Source of the DNA: Neopestalotiopsis rosae
Lineage: Eukaryota > Ascomycota > Sordariomycetes > Amphisphaeriales > Sporocadaceae
Reading direction: 5' to 3'
Assembly: GCA_023078685.1 (NCBI GenBank)
Contig: JALGAS010000001.1
Coordinates: 7,688,001 to 7,752,000, forward strand
Length of the DNA stretch: 64,000 nucleotides
Shown: piece after piece, positions 10,001-21,841 of the stretch
Layout: the number at the start of each line of letters is the position of its first letter
Numbering within the stretch: position 1 is the first letter of the stretch
The notes under the pieces: generated by a model
Seen by the model: only the letters and a program-made list of their open reading frames with translations
Databases searched by the model: none
Told to the model about the DNA's origin: nothing
Position numbers and translations under genes: made by a program

Positions 10001-11909
10001 TTGTTACCTTGGCCGGTGAGCTCATTGACAAGAGCGGTACCATGTCAGGTGGTGGTACTACTGTCAAGAAGGGCCTTATGTCTAGCAAGCTCGTCGCCGA
10101 CATTTCTAGGGAGCATGTCACGGAGCTTGAGGAGAGTCGCGATGTTCTTGAGCAGAAGTACCAAAAGTTCCAGGATCAACAGCGAGAACTCGAGAATCGC
10201 CTGCGACAATTGAAAGAACAGATTCCACAGCTTGAAACCAAGATGCAGAAGATCAACCTTGAGATTGCCAGCGCTGAGAAGAACCTGGTTGACGCCCAGA
10301 GACGTATCAAGGAGCTAGGAAAGGAACACCAGCCCTCTGAGACTGACGACAACAGAGCGGCTGCCTTGAAGAAGGAGACTGCAAAATTCAACAAGGAGGT
10401 TGAGAAGCTGCATGCCGAGACCGAGGATATTGAAGCTGAGATCAAGGAACTGCAAGACAAGATCATGGAGGTTGGTGGTGAGAAACTCCGTGCTCAACGT
10501 GCCAAGGTCGATTCCATCAAGGAAGAGATTGCTTCCTACAACGAAGCTGTCTCAGCTGCCGAGGTCAAACGTGTCAAGGCCGAGAAGTCCAAAACCAAGC
10601 TGGAGAAGGACCACGCCAAGGCTAGCAAGGAGATTGCCGCCGCTCTGCGCGACCTAGAAAAGCTCGAGGCAGAGGTTGAGAACCAGAGCGAGAAGTCTGA
10701 AACATTGCAAGCCAGTGTTGATGAGGCCGCCGAGGCACTTTCTGCCAAGAAAGAACAGCTTGCTGGCGTAAAGGCAGAGCTTGACGAGAAGACATCTGAG
10801 CTCAACGAGACACGTGCTCAAGAGATCGAGATGAAGAACAAGCTCGAAGAAAACCAGAAGGCACTTGCAGAGAACCAGAGGAGATTACGATACTGGGACG
10901 AGAAGCTTAGCAAGCTGGCCCTTCAAAATGTCAGCGATCTTGAGGGTACGTCTCCTCCGAAGACACCGTCACCGCCCAAGGACACCCAGGATAGTGAAGG
11001 CACACCCGACTCTCCGAGTGGCCAACTTGAGCAAGAGGCCGAAGATGCGTCCAAGCTGGAGGAGGAAGAGGAAGAGGGCGACACAACGGTAATTCATCAG
11101 CCTAATGAGCTGCCAACGTATACCGCCGACGAGCTGAAGGACATGTCGAAAGAGAAGCTCAAGGCAGAGATTGCTGCTCTGGAGGAGAAGACTCAGAACG
11201 TCAATGTCGACGTCGCCGTCCTTGGGGAGTACCGCCGCCGTGTTGAGGAGCATGCGGCTCGATCTTCGGATCTGAGCACTGCAGTCGCTACACGCGATGC
11301 TGCCAAGAAGCGGTGCGATGAACTTCGACGCTTGCGTCTCGAGGGATTCATGGAGGGCTTCAGCACCATTTCTCTAAGACTTAAGGAAATGTACCAAATG
11401 ATTACCATGGGTGGTAATGCTGAACTCGAATTAGTGGACAGCTTGGATCCCTTCAGTGAGGGTATCTTGTTCAGTGTCATGCCACCCAAGAAGAGTTGGA
11501 AGAACATTTCTAACCTCTCGGGTGGTGAGAAAACACTATCAAGTTTGGCATTGGTCTTTGCCCTGCACCACTACAAGCCCACTCCGTTATATGTGATGGA
11601 CGAGATCGACGCCGCGCTGGATTTCAGAAACGTAAGTTGTCCGCTGAGTTTCCATAATGATCTGCTGCTAACGATAAATCACAGGTGTCTATTGTAGCCA
11701 ACTACATCAAGGAGCGGACCAAGAATGCGCAGTTCATTGTCATTTCGCTCCGAAACAACATGTTCGAGCTCGCAGCTCGTCTCGTGGGTGTATACAAGGT
11801 CAGCCACATGACCAAGAGCGTCACAATCGAGAACAAGGATTACATTCGCCGAGGTGCTCCGCAACGGCCCGCCGGAGGGGCCACGACAACAGTGCGCGCA
11901 AGTTCATAA
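7058..11909 (+). CDS. smc4: Condensin complex subunit SMC4
   Basis: Exons 7058..8260, 8311..11631 and 11685..11909; both introns (50 and 53 bases, branch TACTAAC and TGCTAAC) fall between codons, giving 1582 residues. SMC4 is the ATPase that pairs with SMC2 in condensin to compact mitotic chromosomes. The Walker A motif is GPNGSGKSNVIDS; the signature NLSGGEKTLSSLA and Walker B PLYVMDEIDAALD are near the C-terminus. Two long coiled coils flank the hinge (FHGRLGNLGAIDKKYDVAIS). QGEVESIAQMKPK and LEYLEDIIGTSKYK are SMC4-type. A Glu-rich acidic insert precedes the C-terminal head. The N-terminal tail of about 310 residues is unusual: it carries three AT-hook cores (PRPGRPR) within a repeat at residues 71-214. 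An upstream in-frame TTG is not used; 7058 is the first ATG. Confidence 0.97.
7268..7699 (+). repeat. In-gene repeat encoding AT-hook units of SMC4
   Basis: The unit TPRPGRPR(K/R)S(V/I)APSE(A/T)SEV appears three times, beginning at residues 71, 98 and 164. The last two lie in a larger unit of about 66 residues (near 200 bases), duplicated in tandem and ending VKKPAVRR(R)VRKSVAP. Each unit carries the GRP core of an AT-hook. Confidence 0.85.
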
Positions 11910-12585
11910 ACGAACATAATGAAGGAGTAATGAGTGAATGACTATTATTCGGGCGGCCATGCTTGCTGCTTGTGCTACGATCTGATACCACACGGGCTCG
12001 AAGGAGAGTCTTGGATTATTACGAACTGATCACACTTGAGATCGGGTATATTGCTTGATGAATATATTGTATTTCTGTTATGAAACTGCGTGTGTAGTCT
12101 CTGTCTGGTGCTGCGATTTGTCGCGCGTTTCTTCCATCCACTTCTTGGGCGTGCCTGCCTATGATTAGAGCTCAAGGACCTGAGCAATGTGACTTGAACG
12201 GCATGCTTGCCATTTCGTCCTGCCATGAACCAAGGCTTGTGTACACTGGACTGGCTCAAGCCATTGAAGAGGCGCCTTGCATTCCAAAAGCATATTTCAT
12301 GCCTTATGGCGTGCCATTTGCGTGTCAATCAAGACGTCTTCACAAGTTTGCACTTGATGCCATCGGCGAGTGTGCAAGCATGTGGTGGCCTCGTCCTGCG
12401 AAGTCCTTCCGCCCTAAGTATTACTACGGCCAAGATTATCTGACCGGCTCAGGAGGATTATAGTCGTCGATATCGTGACGCATTGTGGATTGAGTTGAAC
12501 AAGATGGTCGGAGCAGCCATTCAGTCGGCTGCAACTCGTCGGGTGCTCGTCCGCGATTCTTGAGTAGGTATGGTCTCGTGTGTGC
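11910..12585. other. Intergenic with an unresolved open frame
   Basis: A plus-strand frame from ATG 12161 to 12463 (100 codons, with ALDAIGECASMWWPRPAKSF) and a minus-strand exon-like stretch ending near 12078 (GTPKKWMEETRDKS) overlap here. I cannot decide between them or build a full gene from either. Confidence 0.3.
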
Positions 12586-12815
12586 TCATTTTTGCTTCAT
12601 GGCCCAATATATGTATCCCCCAACTCCAAAAATGCATGTTGCCGCTGTGGAAATATCAGTCTGGGTCCAACGCCGGAGTAGCGTAGGAGAAAAGATCGAG
12701 CTAACATACCAACTGCCAGTGTCTCTAACACGCGATGATCTACGTCTCTTCGAGCCAGCTGGTGAGTGATCTCATTGAGGCCGCGGCCAATGAGCTCTGG
12801 ATCGAGGACGGGCAT
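12586..12815 (-). CDS. Possible 54-residue single-pass membrane protein
   Basis: Hand-built model: exons 12710..12815 and 12586..12644, joined across a 65-base intron (donor GTATGT, acceptor CCACAG). It encodes a charged helical N-terminus (LDPELIGRGLNEITHQLARR) followed by one hydrophobic helix (VAATCIFGVGGYIYWA) and a short basic tail ending KQK. The size and layout resemble small mitochondrial inner-membrane proteins, but no family was recognised. The splice produces a clean membrane helix that is not in frame without it, which is the main support. An opposite-strand frame also looks protein-like. Confidence 0.4.
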
Positions 12816-13865
12816 GACAATGTCTTGGCGTTCTATGACGGAATATACTCTTGAATCTTATTGTAATGCATATGCAGATTCGCGAAAGAAATTTGTGGTA
12901 ATCTTAACCGACACTGAAAGCGGGATCGGCAGACCGTTAAGTATGCCCGCATGCTATAACAACTACAAGCGAACCAAGCGAGCGGCTATGACTCGCCTGC
13001 AAATCTCAGAAATCAACACAATTGCTTCACATTCGCCCTGAGGCTACGCAATCACAGGGGGTCCTCCTTTGCCTCCTCGACGTTTCGCATGCGCCCTCGG
13101 TGAAGTCGGCCGTGAGCGTGGCACATTATAGCCAAGATCTTGGGAAATCTGGGACGGGTCTGGGCTCATGCATGGGCTGATGGTTTGCCCAGATTTCCTC
13201 GAAATGGGATCGGGGTGGTGCGGCGAGGTTATTTTTGCTGGGCAGGAGGAAAGTTTCAAGTCGCTCGTTTCGGACAGGGCGAAAATGGGCTCATGATGGC
13301 TTCACTCGGTTTCAGGGTATAGACCAAGGTTGGGGGCCTAGAAGACAAGAAAAAGCACCGCCCCCCACCATCGGAGAATTCTTTTCTTGGTCGCAGAGAG
13401 TTGAATGCGAGTCTCCGAGTTATACTTTTCCAATGACCAAAAATTCATCTCAAAAAGATTTGACGCCAAGTTGTGATTCGTCAATGTTGGTGATCAATCG
13501 CTTGGTCTGCCGCCCTGCTGCACGATTGGCTTGGCTACGGGGCAGGGGTTCCGTAGGGGGATTGGTTGGTTGTCTGGGCATTCCCAAGACGGAATTGGCG
13601 GCAAGGACACTCGGCATTTAGTATATGGTCACACACTCTTATAAAGTCTTGAGAATATGGTGATTAGATATTTTTAAATCTTCAACCATGGCGATCTTAC
13701 GGTAAATCGTGTGGATGATGTTACGTGTGTACGATGTAGCATACGTAGTGCCAAGCGCTGATTCGTTGCGGTCCATGCTTTCATCTCTCGTGAAGGAATG
13801 ACGAACTACCAGAACGACATTTATAAAATGAAATGGTTATTGTATTGCTTGTGCCCTAAAGATTT
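12816..13865. other. Intergenic, about 1 kb
   Basis: No gene supported. Contains G-rich stretches near 13130-13340 and AT-rich sequence near 13650. Frames such as 13044..13259 on the minus strand are Pro/Ser/Arg-rich and look non-coding. Confidence 0.4.
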
Positions 13866-15026
13866 CTAATCCATTTCAACTTCCAAGGCCTCGTAAATAG
13901 CCTTAATATACGCCTTGGACGCCGTGTTTCCAATCATCTCATTCGACTTCTGGTTCATGGCGTAAGTGATAGTGACCTTGCGATCAACATCCATGATGCC
14001 GAGGGAGCCTCCAGATCCTCCCCAGTAAGCGATCCGGCCAGCCGGCATCCAATCGTCCACCCACGTGTCTCCGTTTCCTCGCAGAGCGTAGCCGATGCCA
14101 AAGCGAATAGTCTTACCGACAGCAAGGTCCTTGCCGTAAGATTGTTCTTGAAAGATCAAATCGGTCGTCGGCGCAGACAGCAGTTTTGCGTCAGTCTTGA
14201 CACCGTCGCACCCGGCCAGGGTGACATGGGACAACATTGTGTTTAGGGCGCGGGCATTGCCATATCCATTTGATGCACCTATCTCTCCATTTCTCCACGC
14301 CTTACTCCTGCCCATCCCCGGAGTCATGGATGGATTTCCGAGCACTTTCATGAATAAAGGCCCGAGATCGCGAGGCGGTCCGGCTGGTGGACTTGGAATG
14401 AACTCGGACAAGCGCGCTTCGTCTTCCTCCTTGAGCCCGATTTGGAAGTCTGCCCCAAGAGGACCGGTGATATTCTTTGCAATGAACTCTTTGAGATACA
14501 TGCCCGTGACGCGGTACACGATTTCGCTGAGCAGATGGCCGTAGTTCCAGCCGTGGTAGGCCGACGCCGTTCCGGGAGTCCACCACGGAGCTTGACCGGC
14601 CATTTTCGCAGCTGAGCTGGCCACGTCACAAATATCGCCCATGGTCAGTTTCTCATCCCATCCCGCGACTCCGGATGTGTGCGACAGGCAGTGGCGTATC
14701 TCAATGCCCTCCTTGCCGTTGGCCGCGAACTCGGGCCAGTACTTGGACACCTTGTCGTAGACGGAGATGGCACCGCTGTCGGCGAGCATGAGGACGGCCA
14801 GGGCTGAGATCATCTTGGTGCTCGAGGCCACGGGCACGATGGTGTTCTCGGTCCAGGGCTGGGTGCGCTCGGCGTCGACAAAGCCGCCCCACAGGTTGAT
14901 GACATCCTCGCCCTCGACGTTGACGGTGATGGAGGCGCCGACTTCTTCACCTGAGTCCAGAAATTGCTGAAATAGGTCGCGGACCTTTTGAAATTGGTGC
15001 GCGCAAGTCCCGTCTATCTGTGCCAT
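13866..15026 (-). CDS. Serine beta-lactamase-like hydrolase/transesterase
   Basis: Intronless, 386 residues, member of the beta-lactamase/penicillin-binding-protein fold family that in fungi includes esterases and LovD-type acyltransferases. The catalytic Ser and Lys are in VASSTKM (S-x-x-K) about 60 residues in. YHGWNYG supplies the Tyr-containing second motif, and WGGSGGSLGIMD near the C-terminus is the position of the third (KTG-like) motif. It has no signal peptide, so it is probably cytosolic. I chose ATG 15026 rather than the in-frame codon at 15128, because a TATA box at 15161-15168 would put transcription start close to 15128. Substrate unknown. Confidence 0.9.
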   Translation of the reverse strand: MAQIDGTCAHQFQKVRDLFQQFLDSGEEVGASITVNVEGEDVINLWGGFVDAERTQPWTENTIVPVASSTKMISALAVLMLADSGAISVYDKVSKYWPEFAANGKEGIEIRHCLSHTSGVAGWDEKLTMGDICDVASSAAKMAGQAPWWTPGTASAYHGWNYGHLLSEIVYRVTGMYLKEFIAKNITGPLGADFQIGLKEEDEARLSEFIPSPPAGPPRDLGPLFMKVLGNPSMTPGMGRSKAWRNGEIGASNGYGNARALNTMLSHVTLAGCDGVKTDAKLLSAPTTDLIFQEQSYGKDLAVGKTIRFGIGYALRGNGDTWVDDWMPAGRIAYWGGSGGSLGIMDVDRKVTITYAMNQKSNEMIGNTASKAYIKAIYEALEVEMD

Positions 15027-15128
15027 GACTGCAAATGTTGCCAAGTTGTGGCTTGTACTCTGTATGTCGAGCAGATTAACCTCTCTCTTCCACAGGTTTG
15101 ATGAATTCGAGGCACGTGGTCGCCACAA

Positions 15129-16033
15129 CTACATAACTTGGCTGCAAGTCGCCCGCTTCATATATATACACACAAATCACGGTCCATCGTCCATTTATAG
15201 ACGGCAAAGTGGAGGCCGGCGATGGGTGCATTCCGGTGTGATCGGGCCCGGCGTAGGAATGTGGGACACAAAAATAGCGGCTTACTTGCGGCGTGAGTCA
15301 TTCGCCTAAGACGCACTTCCCGTATACAGCACTCCATAGGTACCGATGAACTACAATCACGTCTCTTCTGCGCTATCGTCAGCACTAATGGTGAATTTGC
15401 TCGCATTAACTGTTCAAAGTCGCGTTTCGGATTCTGCTCTACTTCATGTCTAATCTCTCGTGAGGAACAAAAAACGAAAACAAAACAAAAACAAGACCTA
15501 TAGAAACATGGTGTAAAATGGGCAAACCTCACCCCCGGGTATCAAATGGTTTTCTTTTCCCCATGCCCTCTTGTTTTCTCCTACATCCTGACGGTTCCAT
15601 GGAATATAATATGGTCAGCATGTTCTAAGTCTATGCACAAAAGAGATCCGCCACATCACGCATAGTCCAAGATGCACATTCCTCGCAATTTCCACAACAA
15701 CAGCCTCCCTCATCACTGCCATCACACTCTTGACCTTCACTCCTGCTCGTTATCCCCTTCAGTGTGTGCTTTGCGTCCCAGCCAGATTCAGTAAATATGA
15801 TCTGGCGGCTGTCTGAGGCTTCTGCGAGTGTCGTCAATACGGATGAAACCGTAGCCTCATCGTGTGCTTTTTCCAATGGGATGTCACTCTGCCCCAATTG
15901 ATCCTCCGTACTTAATATGTCCGATGTAGAGTGTACTGGCAACAATACCCGCTCATTCACCTTGTGAACACTAGATGCAGTCATAACAACATTCTTGCTC
16001 ACAGGCTTGTGAGTGGTATCCCTAAATCGCGAG
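15129..16033. other. Intergenic, with a possible alternative last exon of the GDCG-box gene
   Basis: On the minus strand a frame from about 15996 to 15631 encodes about 120 residues, ending in a Cys-rich acidic tail (CDGSDEGGCCCGNCEECASW). It has no good ATG of its own near its start. It could be joined to the upstream gene by a donor within that gene's last exon (GAA|GTATTG) and the weak acceptor CACAAG. Confidence 0.3.
15161..15168 (-). promoter_or_regulatory. TATA box of the beta-lactamase-like gene
   Basis: TATATATA, 135 bases upstream of the chosen ATG and about 35 bases before the upstream in-frame codon, which supports a start at 15026. Confidence 0.45.
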
Positions 16034-19015
16034 TCAGATTGGGTCCTTATTCTTTCGGGGCAATATGATGTTCAATACTTCTGCTTTCTTGAGTGGAATC
16101 GGGTTATATTCCTTTCGAATGCGGCGTTGACCCGAGGAATCATTGCGATTGTGTACGCCGCGGCGGCGCCATGTGCCAGCCATCTCGGCATCGAAAACTG
16201 CACCTCTAGGTTCCATGTCCGATAATGTCTGAATGGTATGATTGGAGGGGTCATTCCGCCGATACTCCCCATCGTACTGTCAAGCTTGGAGGATTTAGCA
16301 CCCGCTTAGCCGCGGTTTCGGGGCACTCACTGTCCAATTGTCCCATGTATCGCCTAGTTTGTCATCATCCACGCTGCTTCCGAAGACAATGAGCCAAGGG
16401 TGAATGTCCCCAGGCTAAGAAATTCAGTATTTGTTTACCTGCCGAGGGCAAATGACTTACATTCCGGAAGTCCGTTTCCCATAACCCTTGGTCTAAAAAC
16501 CATTCGAGCTTGGTTGTCCGAACAATGCTTGCAGCTAGATATGTGTCAAATCGGCTACGCCTCCACGCCGATGCATTGGCGCTTTGCTTCTCCTGTGAGA
16601 TGTTGAGAGGCTCTTGGGTCTGGTGGTTTCTAATGCTGCAAATCAATCTCAATTCTTTGCCATCGAGGCGACACAGGGAAGGGTTCAATCCATGGAGGAC
16701 TTTGATCATAGAAGCTGCGCTCGTGTCGAATGTACCAGCTTGCAGGTTTTCTGGAGTATCTGGTATGCAACCATCGCGGTGCCACTGAGCCGCACCCGAT
16801 CGGAGCATTTGGTGAAGATGATCGGCACTAATATATTCTTTCCACCGGTCGACTTCTTCCGGATCGCAGTATGCGTAGCGGCAGATATAGAGCAAATAAT
16901 TACCGTTGTCCGGAAAGTGAGGGTTCGGTGAAATCGTCGGAGGTTGCACGCGCCTTATGCGATGGTCATAGAATGAGGGGAGGTAGGAGGGGATTGTGGC
17001 GTGGTGGCCAGTTATGGTTTCAGATGCTTTAGGAAGACCTTTTAATCCTTCGAGAATCAGGATTCTCTTGGATGTTTTCTCAAGATACCTACTGAGCTCG
17101 ATAGCCAGCAACCAAACCGTCGATGAGCTAGTCAAAGGACCATGCAGCCTTTCGGTCGCTTGAGAATGATTTATCATCGTTTTTAGGAATCTTCTGAGAT
17201 GTGCACGATACTGGTCAGATGCGAAGGACTGCTCGACGGAACTTTGCGGAGGTCCATGTATTCGAGTTGCGATGTATGGGTCGATGCCAGAAAGGAGCAA
17301 AGGAACGATTGATGACAAGCTTTCCCATTCGTGGTGGACGGATGTCTTCAATGGGGCGAATCTTTAGCAACAAACGGTTAGCTTCAGTTTCTGAAGAAGT
17401 CATTGGTTTATTATTTTACTCACTTGCTCTTGAGCGCCTGGCTCAGGCTCTGCAATTGGCTGGTGCTCAGAACGGGTGAAGCTTTGGTCAGCTCACTGGA
17501 TGCGATGATTGGCGTGGCCCCAAATCTTTCTTGGATGTCCTCAAAAACATCCTTGGCAGACACAATGTAAGCAATATGTGTGCCACGACATCCTCTGACA
17601 ATATGTCCGTATACATTGCCAGTTTTCGCGTCGACAACATCTGCCCCACAGTCCCCATCGACGACAACCGTGCTCAAGTGCACGACGTACAACTTTTGGA
17701 GCGCAGGTTGGTTAGGCATCCTATGGTAAATCGCACCAGGCATGACTCTACCACGTGTAACTCCCCCGGATGCCGTCACGGTGATAATCTCTCGTTCTGT
17801 TGATGGTACGGCCTCAACCTCTTGAATCTGGATGTGTGTATCCGTAGCCGCATCCACACAGATTCTATTCATCCTCTTTGGATGCAGATGGACATCAATT
17901 TGAACCAAGGCATAGTCGAGATCGGGTCGTCTGCCATCCCGAGAATTGTGCTGCAGCGGTCCGATATACTCGAGATCAAGAAGCTCGTCCGAGGTATCGT
18001 GAGGTTGCGGAGACAAGTGTTCGATGGTTGGTATCTCGCCAGTTTCGTCGAGAAAAGATTGCCATCTTTCGTCGCGGCTCGAGGGGGCGGCGCTTAAGGT
18101 AAACGACCCAGCATCCAAATCATCAGCATACGATGCAGCTGGTGACAAGTTTTCGGAAGTTGGCGTTAGACTCCCACGGCTTGTGATGTCGCAATCAATT
18201 TGAAATGCTTCCTCGTCTTCGTAGTCGCTTTCATCGTCGAAACAACAGTAATCGATGTCTTCTTGCGACCAGTGTTTCATTGACGCGGGGTCTGGTCCGT
18301 TGATGTGTCCGACGGTTTTCTGATAGTATATACCATTGATATGTACTATGATACCGCCAGTAGCAGACCGTACTGACTCATTGCCCGTATTGGGCACATA
18401 TAGTTGTCGTCCTGGTGAAAGGTCGAGATCAGGAGCCAAGACTGAGTCAACTCCTGATCTCCGTGAATGAGTCCTCTTCTGCGACGTGTCAAGCAAATTC
18501 GCGCCGCTGGAACGTAGAGAGAACCCTGGCCTGGCTTGAAGAGCCAGTACTTCACGGGCTCTACTAGCCAGCGATTCACCGGATCTAGCAAGCAGTGCTC
18601 CGGAGGATCTACTAGCCAGTGCTTCCGAGGGCACCGGCTCATGTAGCGGTAAAGCACTGGCTCCAAATCCAAACTCAGGATACGTCTCGTGAATTTGGCT
18701 GTTTTTGATTATCCGCAAGACTTCATTCCTGACATCTGCATCAATGCAGGCAACCATAATCTTCGGCTTGGCGTTCTCCTGTGTCCTGCCGACCATGACA
18801 ACAGAGAGAAAGTAGTCGGCATACCCTGGATCAGCTTTTTCGAGTAAGGCTGCAACATCTGGCTTGATTCTATTGTCGAATAGGTTCATAACCTCACCGC
18901 AGGCAAACCAGATCCTTCTTCGCAGGCGTATCCGTACTTTGTTGGTGTCTCTTATGATTTCGGTACCGCAAGATGATGCAAAGTCACTGCGATTCAGCGG
19001 GGAATTCATTGTCAT
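16034..19015 (-). CDS. Large protein with a protease-like GDCG box
   Basis: Hand-spliced model: exons 17424..19015, 16461..17361, 16331..16414 and 16034..16276, with introns of 62, 46 and 54 bases, 939 residues. No full family is recognised. Residues 1-200 look like a basic, globular start followed by Ser/Ala/Arg repeats (LASRSSGALLARSGESLASRAREVLALQ). Around residue 455 lies VVVDGDCGADVVDAKTGNVYGHIVRG, which matches the GDSG-type turn of a trypsin-like fold found in many fungal accessory proteins, with Cys where the nucleophilic Ser would be. The C-terminal 300 residues contain a helical region with a C-D-P-E-E-V-D-R-W-K motif and an unusually Trp/His-rich end. It is divergent from the TM-tailed gene at 19.5 kb. 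The end of the protein is uncertain; see the alternative exon at 15.6-16.0 kb. Confidence 0.7.
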
Positions 19016-19501
19016 ATTTTCACTGGTTCAGACCAAGAACAGTGCCAATGATTATGCAATAAATCTCCAAAGATGGATGATGGACGGAGTGTGACTCAGT
19101 CCGGCGATGGCGACAAGGAAAGCGGGGTGATAAACCAGGCCTGAACGGGACATGCTCTTAAATCAATTCGAACCAGCGACGTATCGGTACGCCCGCCCCC
19201 AATAGCTGTAGTGTTTCACAAAGACGTGCGCCTCTTGGAACTTCGCTTGGTTGGCCGACGGTGATCTATCAGCGGCTTGGAAGTGGCAGTGGTGGGCAGG
19301 AAAGGAGATGCGAGGCTGATTCCCAAGGGCTCCCTCCGTTGCGAATCGAATTGGGTAATTTCACTCAGCCCAAGCCATCGACTCACCGAAATGGCTCGTT
19401 GTCAGCTTACATTATTGCTTGCCCAGCCGCATTCATCAACAGGACACCACTTTTGCAATTCCGACGAGGGAATCTGCACCTTCACACTAGAGACTTTCAG
19501 C
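19016..19501. promoter_or_regulatory. Divergent promoter region of the 16-20.6 kb gene pair
   Basis: 486 bases between two head-to-head start codons. No clear TATA box. An in-frame ATG near 19391 could extend the rightward protein but would add atypical sequence. Confidence 0.35.
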
Positions 19502-20589
19502 ATGGAGGACAATGCGAGTCAACTTGTTGAGACCCTCTGGCCCTTATCATCAAGAAAGCCACGACTGGCGAATGGGGAAGCCATCAGAAATCTGAATTTC
19601 GACGCGTACTATGCATACTACAAGCAACAATTTCTACTCATGGTTCCACCAGCCAGTATTTCTGGTACCATCACTGAATTCCATAGCAACATACGCGATT
19701 TAGTCAGTCTGCTCCGAGACGATCCTGACCGCGAAGATGCCTTAGCAAACTTGAAGTCTGGAAGTTCGAATCCCAGCGATGAGACTTGCGAGATTATGAT
19801 AAATCTGTCAGCTCGCTTATTACTCATGCTCAAAATCGGCATTATTAAGAATCAGCTCCTTCCTCGTGGGCATTTGGACTGGACGCGTGGATCACTTCGT
19901 GATCTTGTCCAGGATTATTTCGCGCCACCTCCGAAGTTGAGTTGTGAAAGCATACGGCTGCCAAAGCTATTCAATGCTTGGAGCGTGGCAGTCGTGGCCG
20001 GGATCGAGATAGGCTTTACTGACAACGTGGCCGACCATCTCATGCTGGTTGACGATGATTCGAAACTTTTGATCTTTCACCATGCTTCATTCCTTGAATT
20101 GCAACAAAAGTAAGCCAAGATGTGAAAGAGATATCATGTGCGCAAATGCTAATATTGGGAAGGTCAATGTTCCCTGATGGTTTCCTAGAAGAGACTGTCC
20201 GCACTTTGGCCTTGCTATTTCCACAGACCGAATTCAGTATCTCAGGACGTCGAACGATCACAAGAGGATCGAAGCGAAAGTGGTTTCAGGCGCTATCGCA
20301 TAAGCATAAGGACCTTGTTGTTGACCCGCGACTCGTACTATGTGGAAATCTCAAGGCTGAGGACCGACAGATTGATTGTTTCCATTTTTGGAGAGACCGG
20401 CTAGTCATTTTGAAGCAAGCTTACGATGAAGCGACACCAAGAACATTCTCACAGTGGTGGCACGACGGTCGAGATGGCGTGCAATGGTCGACCTTTTGGG
20501 TGGCCATGCTGGTACTGATCATCACTACACTGCTGGGCATAATCCAGTGTGTCGAAGGAGCACTACAGGTGTACAAGTCTTTCAATTGA
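19502..20589 (+). CDS. Fungal protein with C-terminal membrane anchor
   Basis: Exons 19502..20109 and 20163..20589; a 53-base intron (GTAAGC, branch TGCTAAT) gives 344 residues. The body is soluble and helical with no enzyme motif visible. The C-terminus QWSTFWVAMLVLIITTLLG is one membrane helix followed by a short tail, an arrangement I recall from an abundant uncharacterised Pezizomycotina family. The anchor would place the whole domain in the cytosol facing a membrane. It is divergent from the GDCG-box gene, so co-regulation is possible. Confidence 0.8.
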
Positions 20590-21619
20590 ATCAGGCTGGG
20601 ATGTACTGTTCCGTCACAAAACGCCTTGCGTGGATTACGAGCCTGGTGATCAATTGCGCTCGACTTTTTCTTTTCCACCCCCTGTTTATCTGTCTCTTTA
20701 CGGGAAGTCGGATAGCCGACAAGCATGCGTGCGCGAATAGGTCAGCTCCCTTCCTGACCGGGCAGTGCTCACAGGGATTTTATGCGCACCGCGACATACC
20801 TGGACCCAATGGTGCCTTGCACATCGCTTTCGATTCGAGGCGCTGCAGTTCAGCTCCTGGGCCTTATCCATTTTGTGCTCCATTGGGCATCGATAGGATC
20901 ATGCGCGCGCCCAATGACGAATGTTATTCTGTTGAATGCAAGTTCTTTACATAGTATCCACGCAGTGTATGCAGCCATCGCAAATGATAGTAGACCCCGT
21001 GTTGGATGGCATTTGAACAACGTGTGTGGGTAGATTGCATTTGATCAACCAGTCGACCCCATTGGATGGAACCACTTCTAGCAGTAGATGTGACCCATAA
21101 GTTACATCGAATATAGTTATCACAGATATTCAGCGAATTGGTCCCGTTAAAGCTTTTGTGGTCGATGCACACCTAGCCAATGAAGAGCTTTTAGGTTGGC
21201 GAGAGGGTCTAGAGCTTGGGCATAAATCGAATAATAATTGATGCAACAGTCTTCGCATCGCTTGGTATATCAAGATCTTGAAAGCTATCTATTGATGACA
21301 CGGATGCTTGGTGGCCCGCAAGCCCCGTGACTCAAGGGGTTTACCTGGTTGGGCAGAGTTCCAAGTTTGTAGGCACAACCAAATCCCACACGTCGGAATC
21401 TGACCAACGGATCTTTCAATCTCACAAATTTCAAGATACGCCCCGCATTTTCTTATTTGACACAAATGAGTGAGATTGAGAATTTGCAACCAATCATTGA
21501 CAGGAAAACCAGCCGTTGGCCATTGGGGACCAGACCTCACCCAGACTGATGCCACTCAAATTTACCCCACACATCTGTTGCGCAGAGCACAGCTGCCGCC
21601 GATACTCCTATTGTTGTTC
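20590..21619. other. Intergenic, about 1 kb
   Basis: No gene supported. Open frames of up to 166 codons at 20454-20954 overlap the previous gene's last exon and lack a credible start. Confidence 0.35.
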
Positions 21620-21841
21620 TTACTGCTGTTGCTGACTCCCCGTGCTGGAAGAGGTATATCTTGACGACGTTGAGGAGCGTGAAGAGCGTGAGGAGCCATG
21701 GTGATCCTTATGAGAAGAAGATGAGTGACGGCTGCTCTTCTTGTTCCCGACAACGCTGGATGGACCTTGCAAGACATGCGCAGAGTGGGGTGCGGCACGG
21801 CCATAAAAAGGGTCTCGTTGTTCAGTGGGCATGTTTGGCAT
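21620..21841 (-). CDS. Possible small Ser/His-rich protein
   Basis: A 73-codon frame from ATG 21841. It starts with a compact segment (MPNMPTEQRDPFYGRAAPHSAH) and continues as Ser/Arg/His low-complexity sequence ending in four Gln. The frame stays open upstream to an AG at about 21890, so it may be the last exon of a longer gene. No family recognised. Confidence 0.25.
   Translation of the reverse strand: MPNMPTEQRDPFYGRAAPHSAHVLQGPSSVVGNKKSSRHSSSSHKDHHGSSRSSRSSTSSRYTSSSTGSQQQQ

Noticed and set aside
15631..15996. Separate Cys-rich small secreted protein
   Set aside because: There is no signal peptide at its first ATG; it is more likely an alternative last exon of the neighbouring gene or non-coding.
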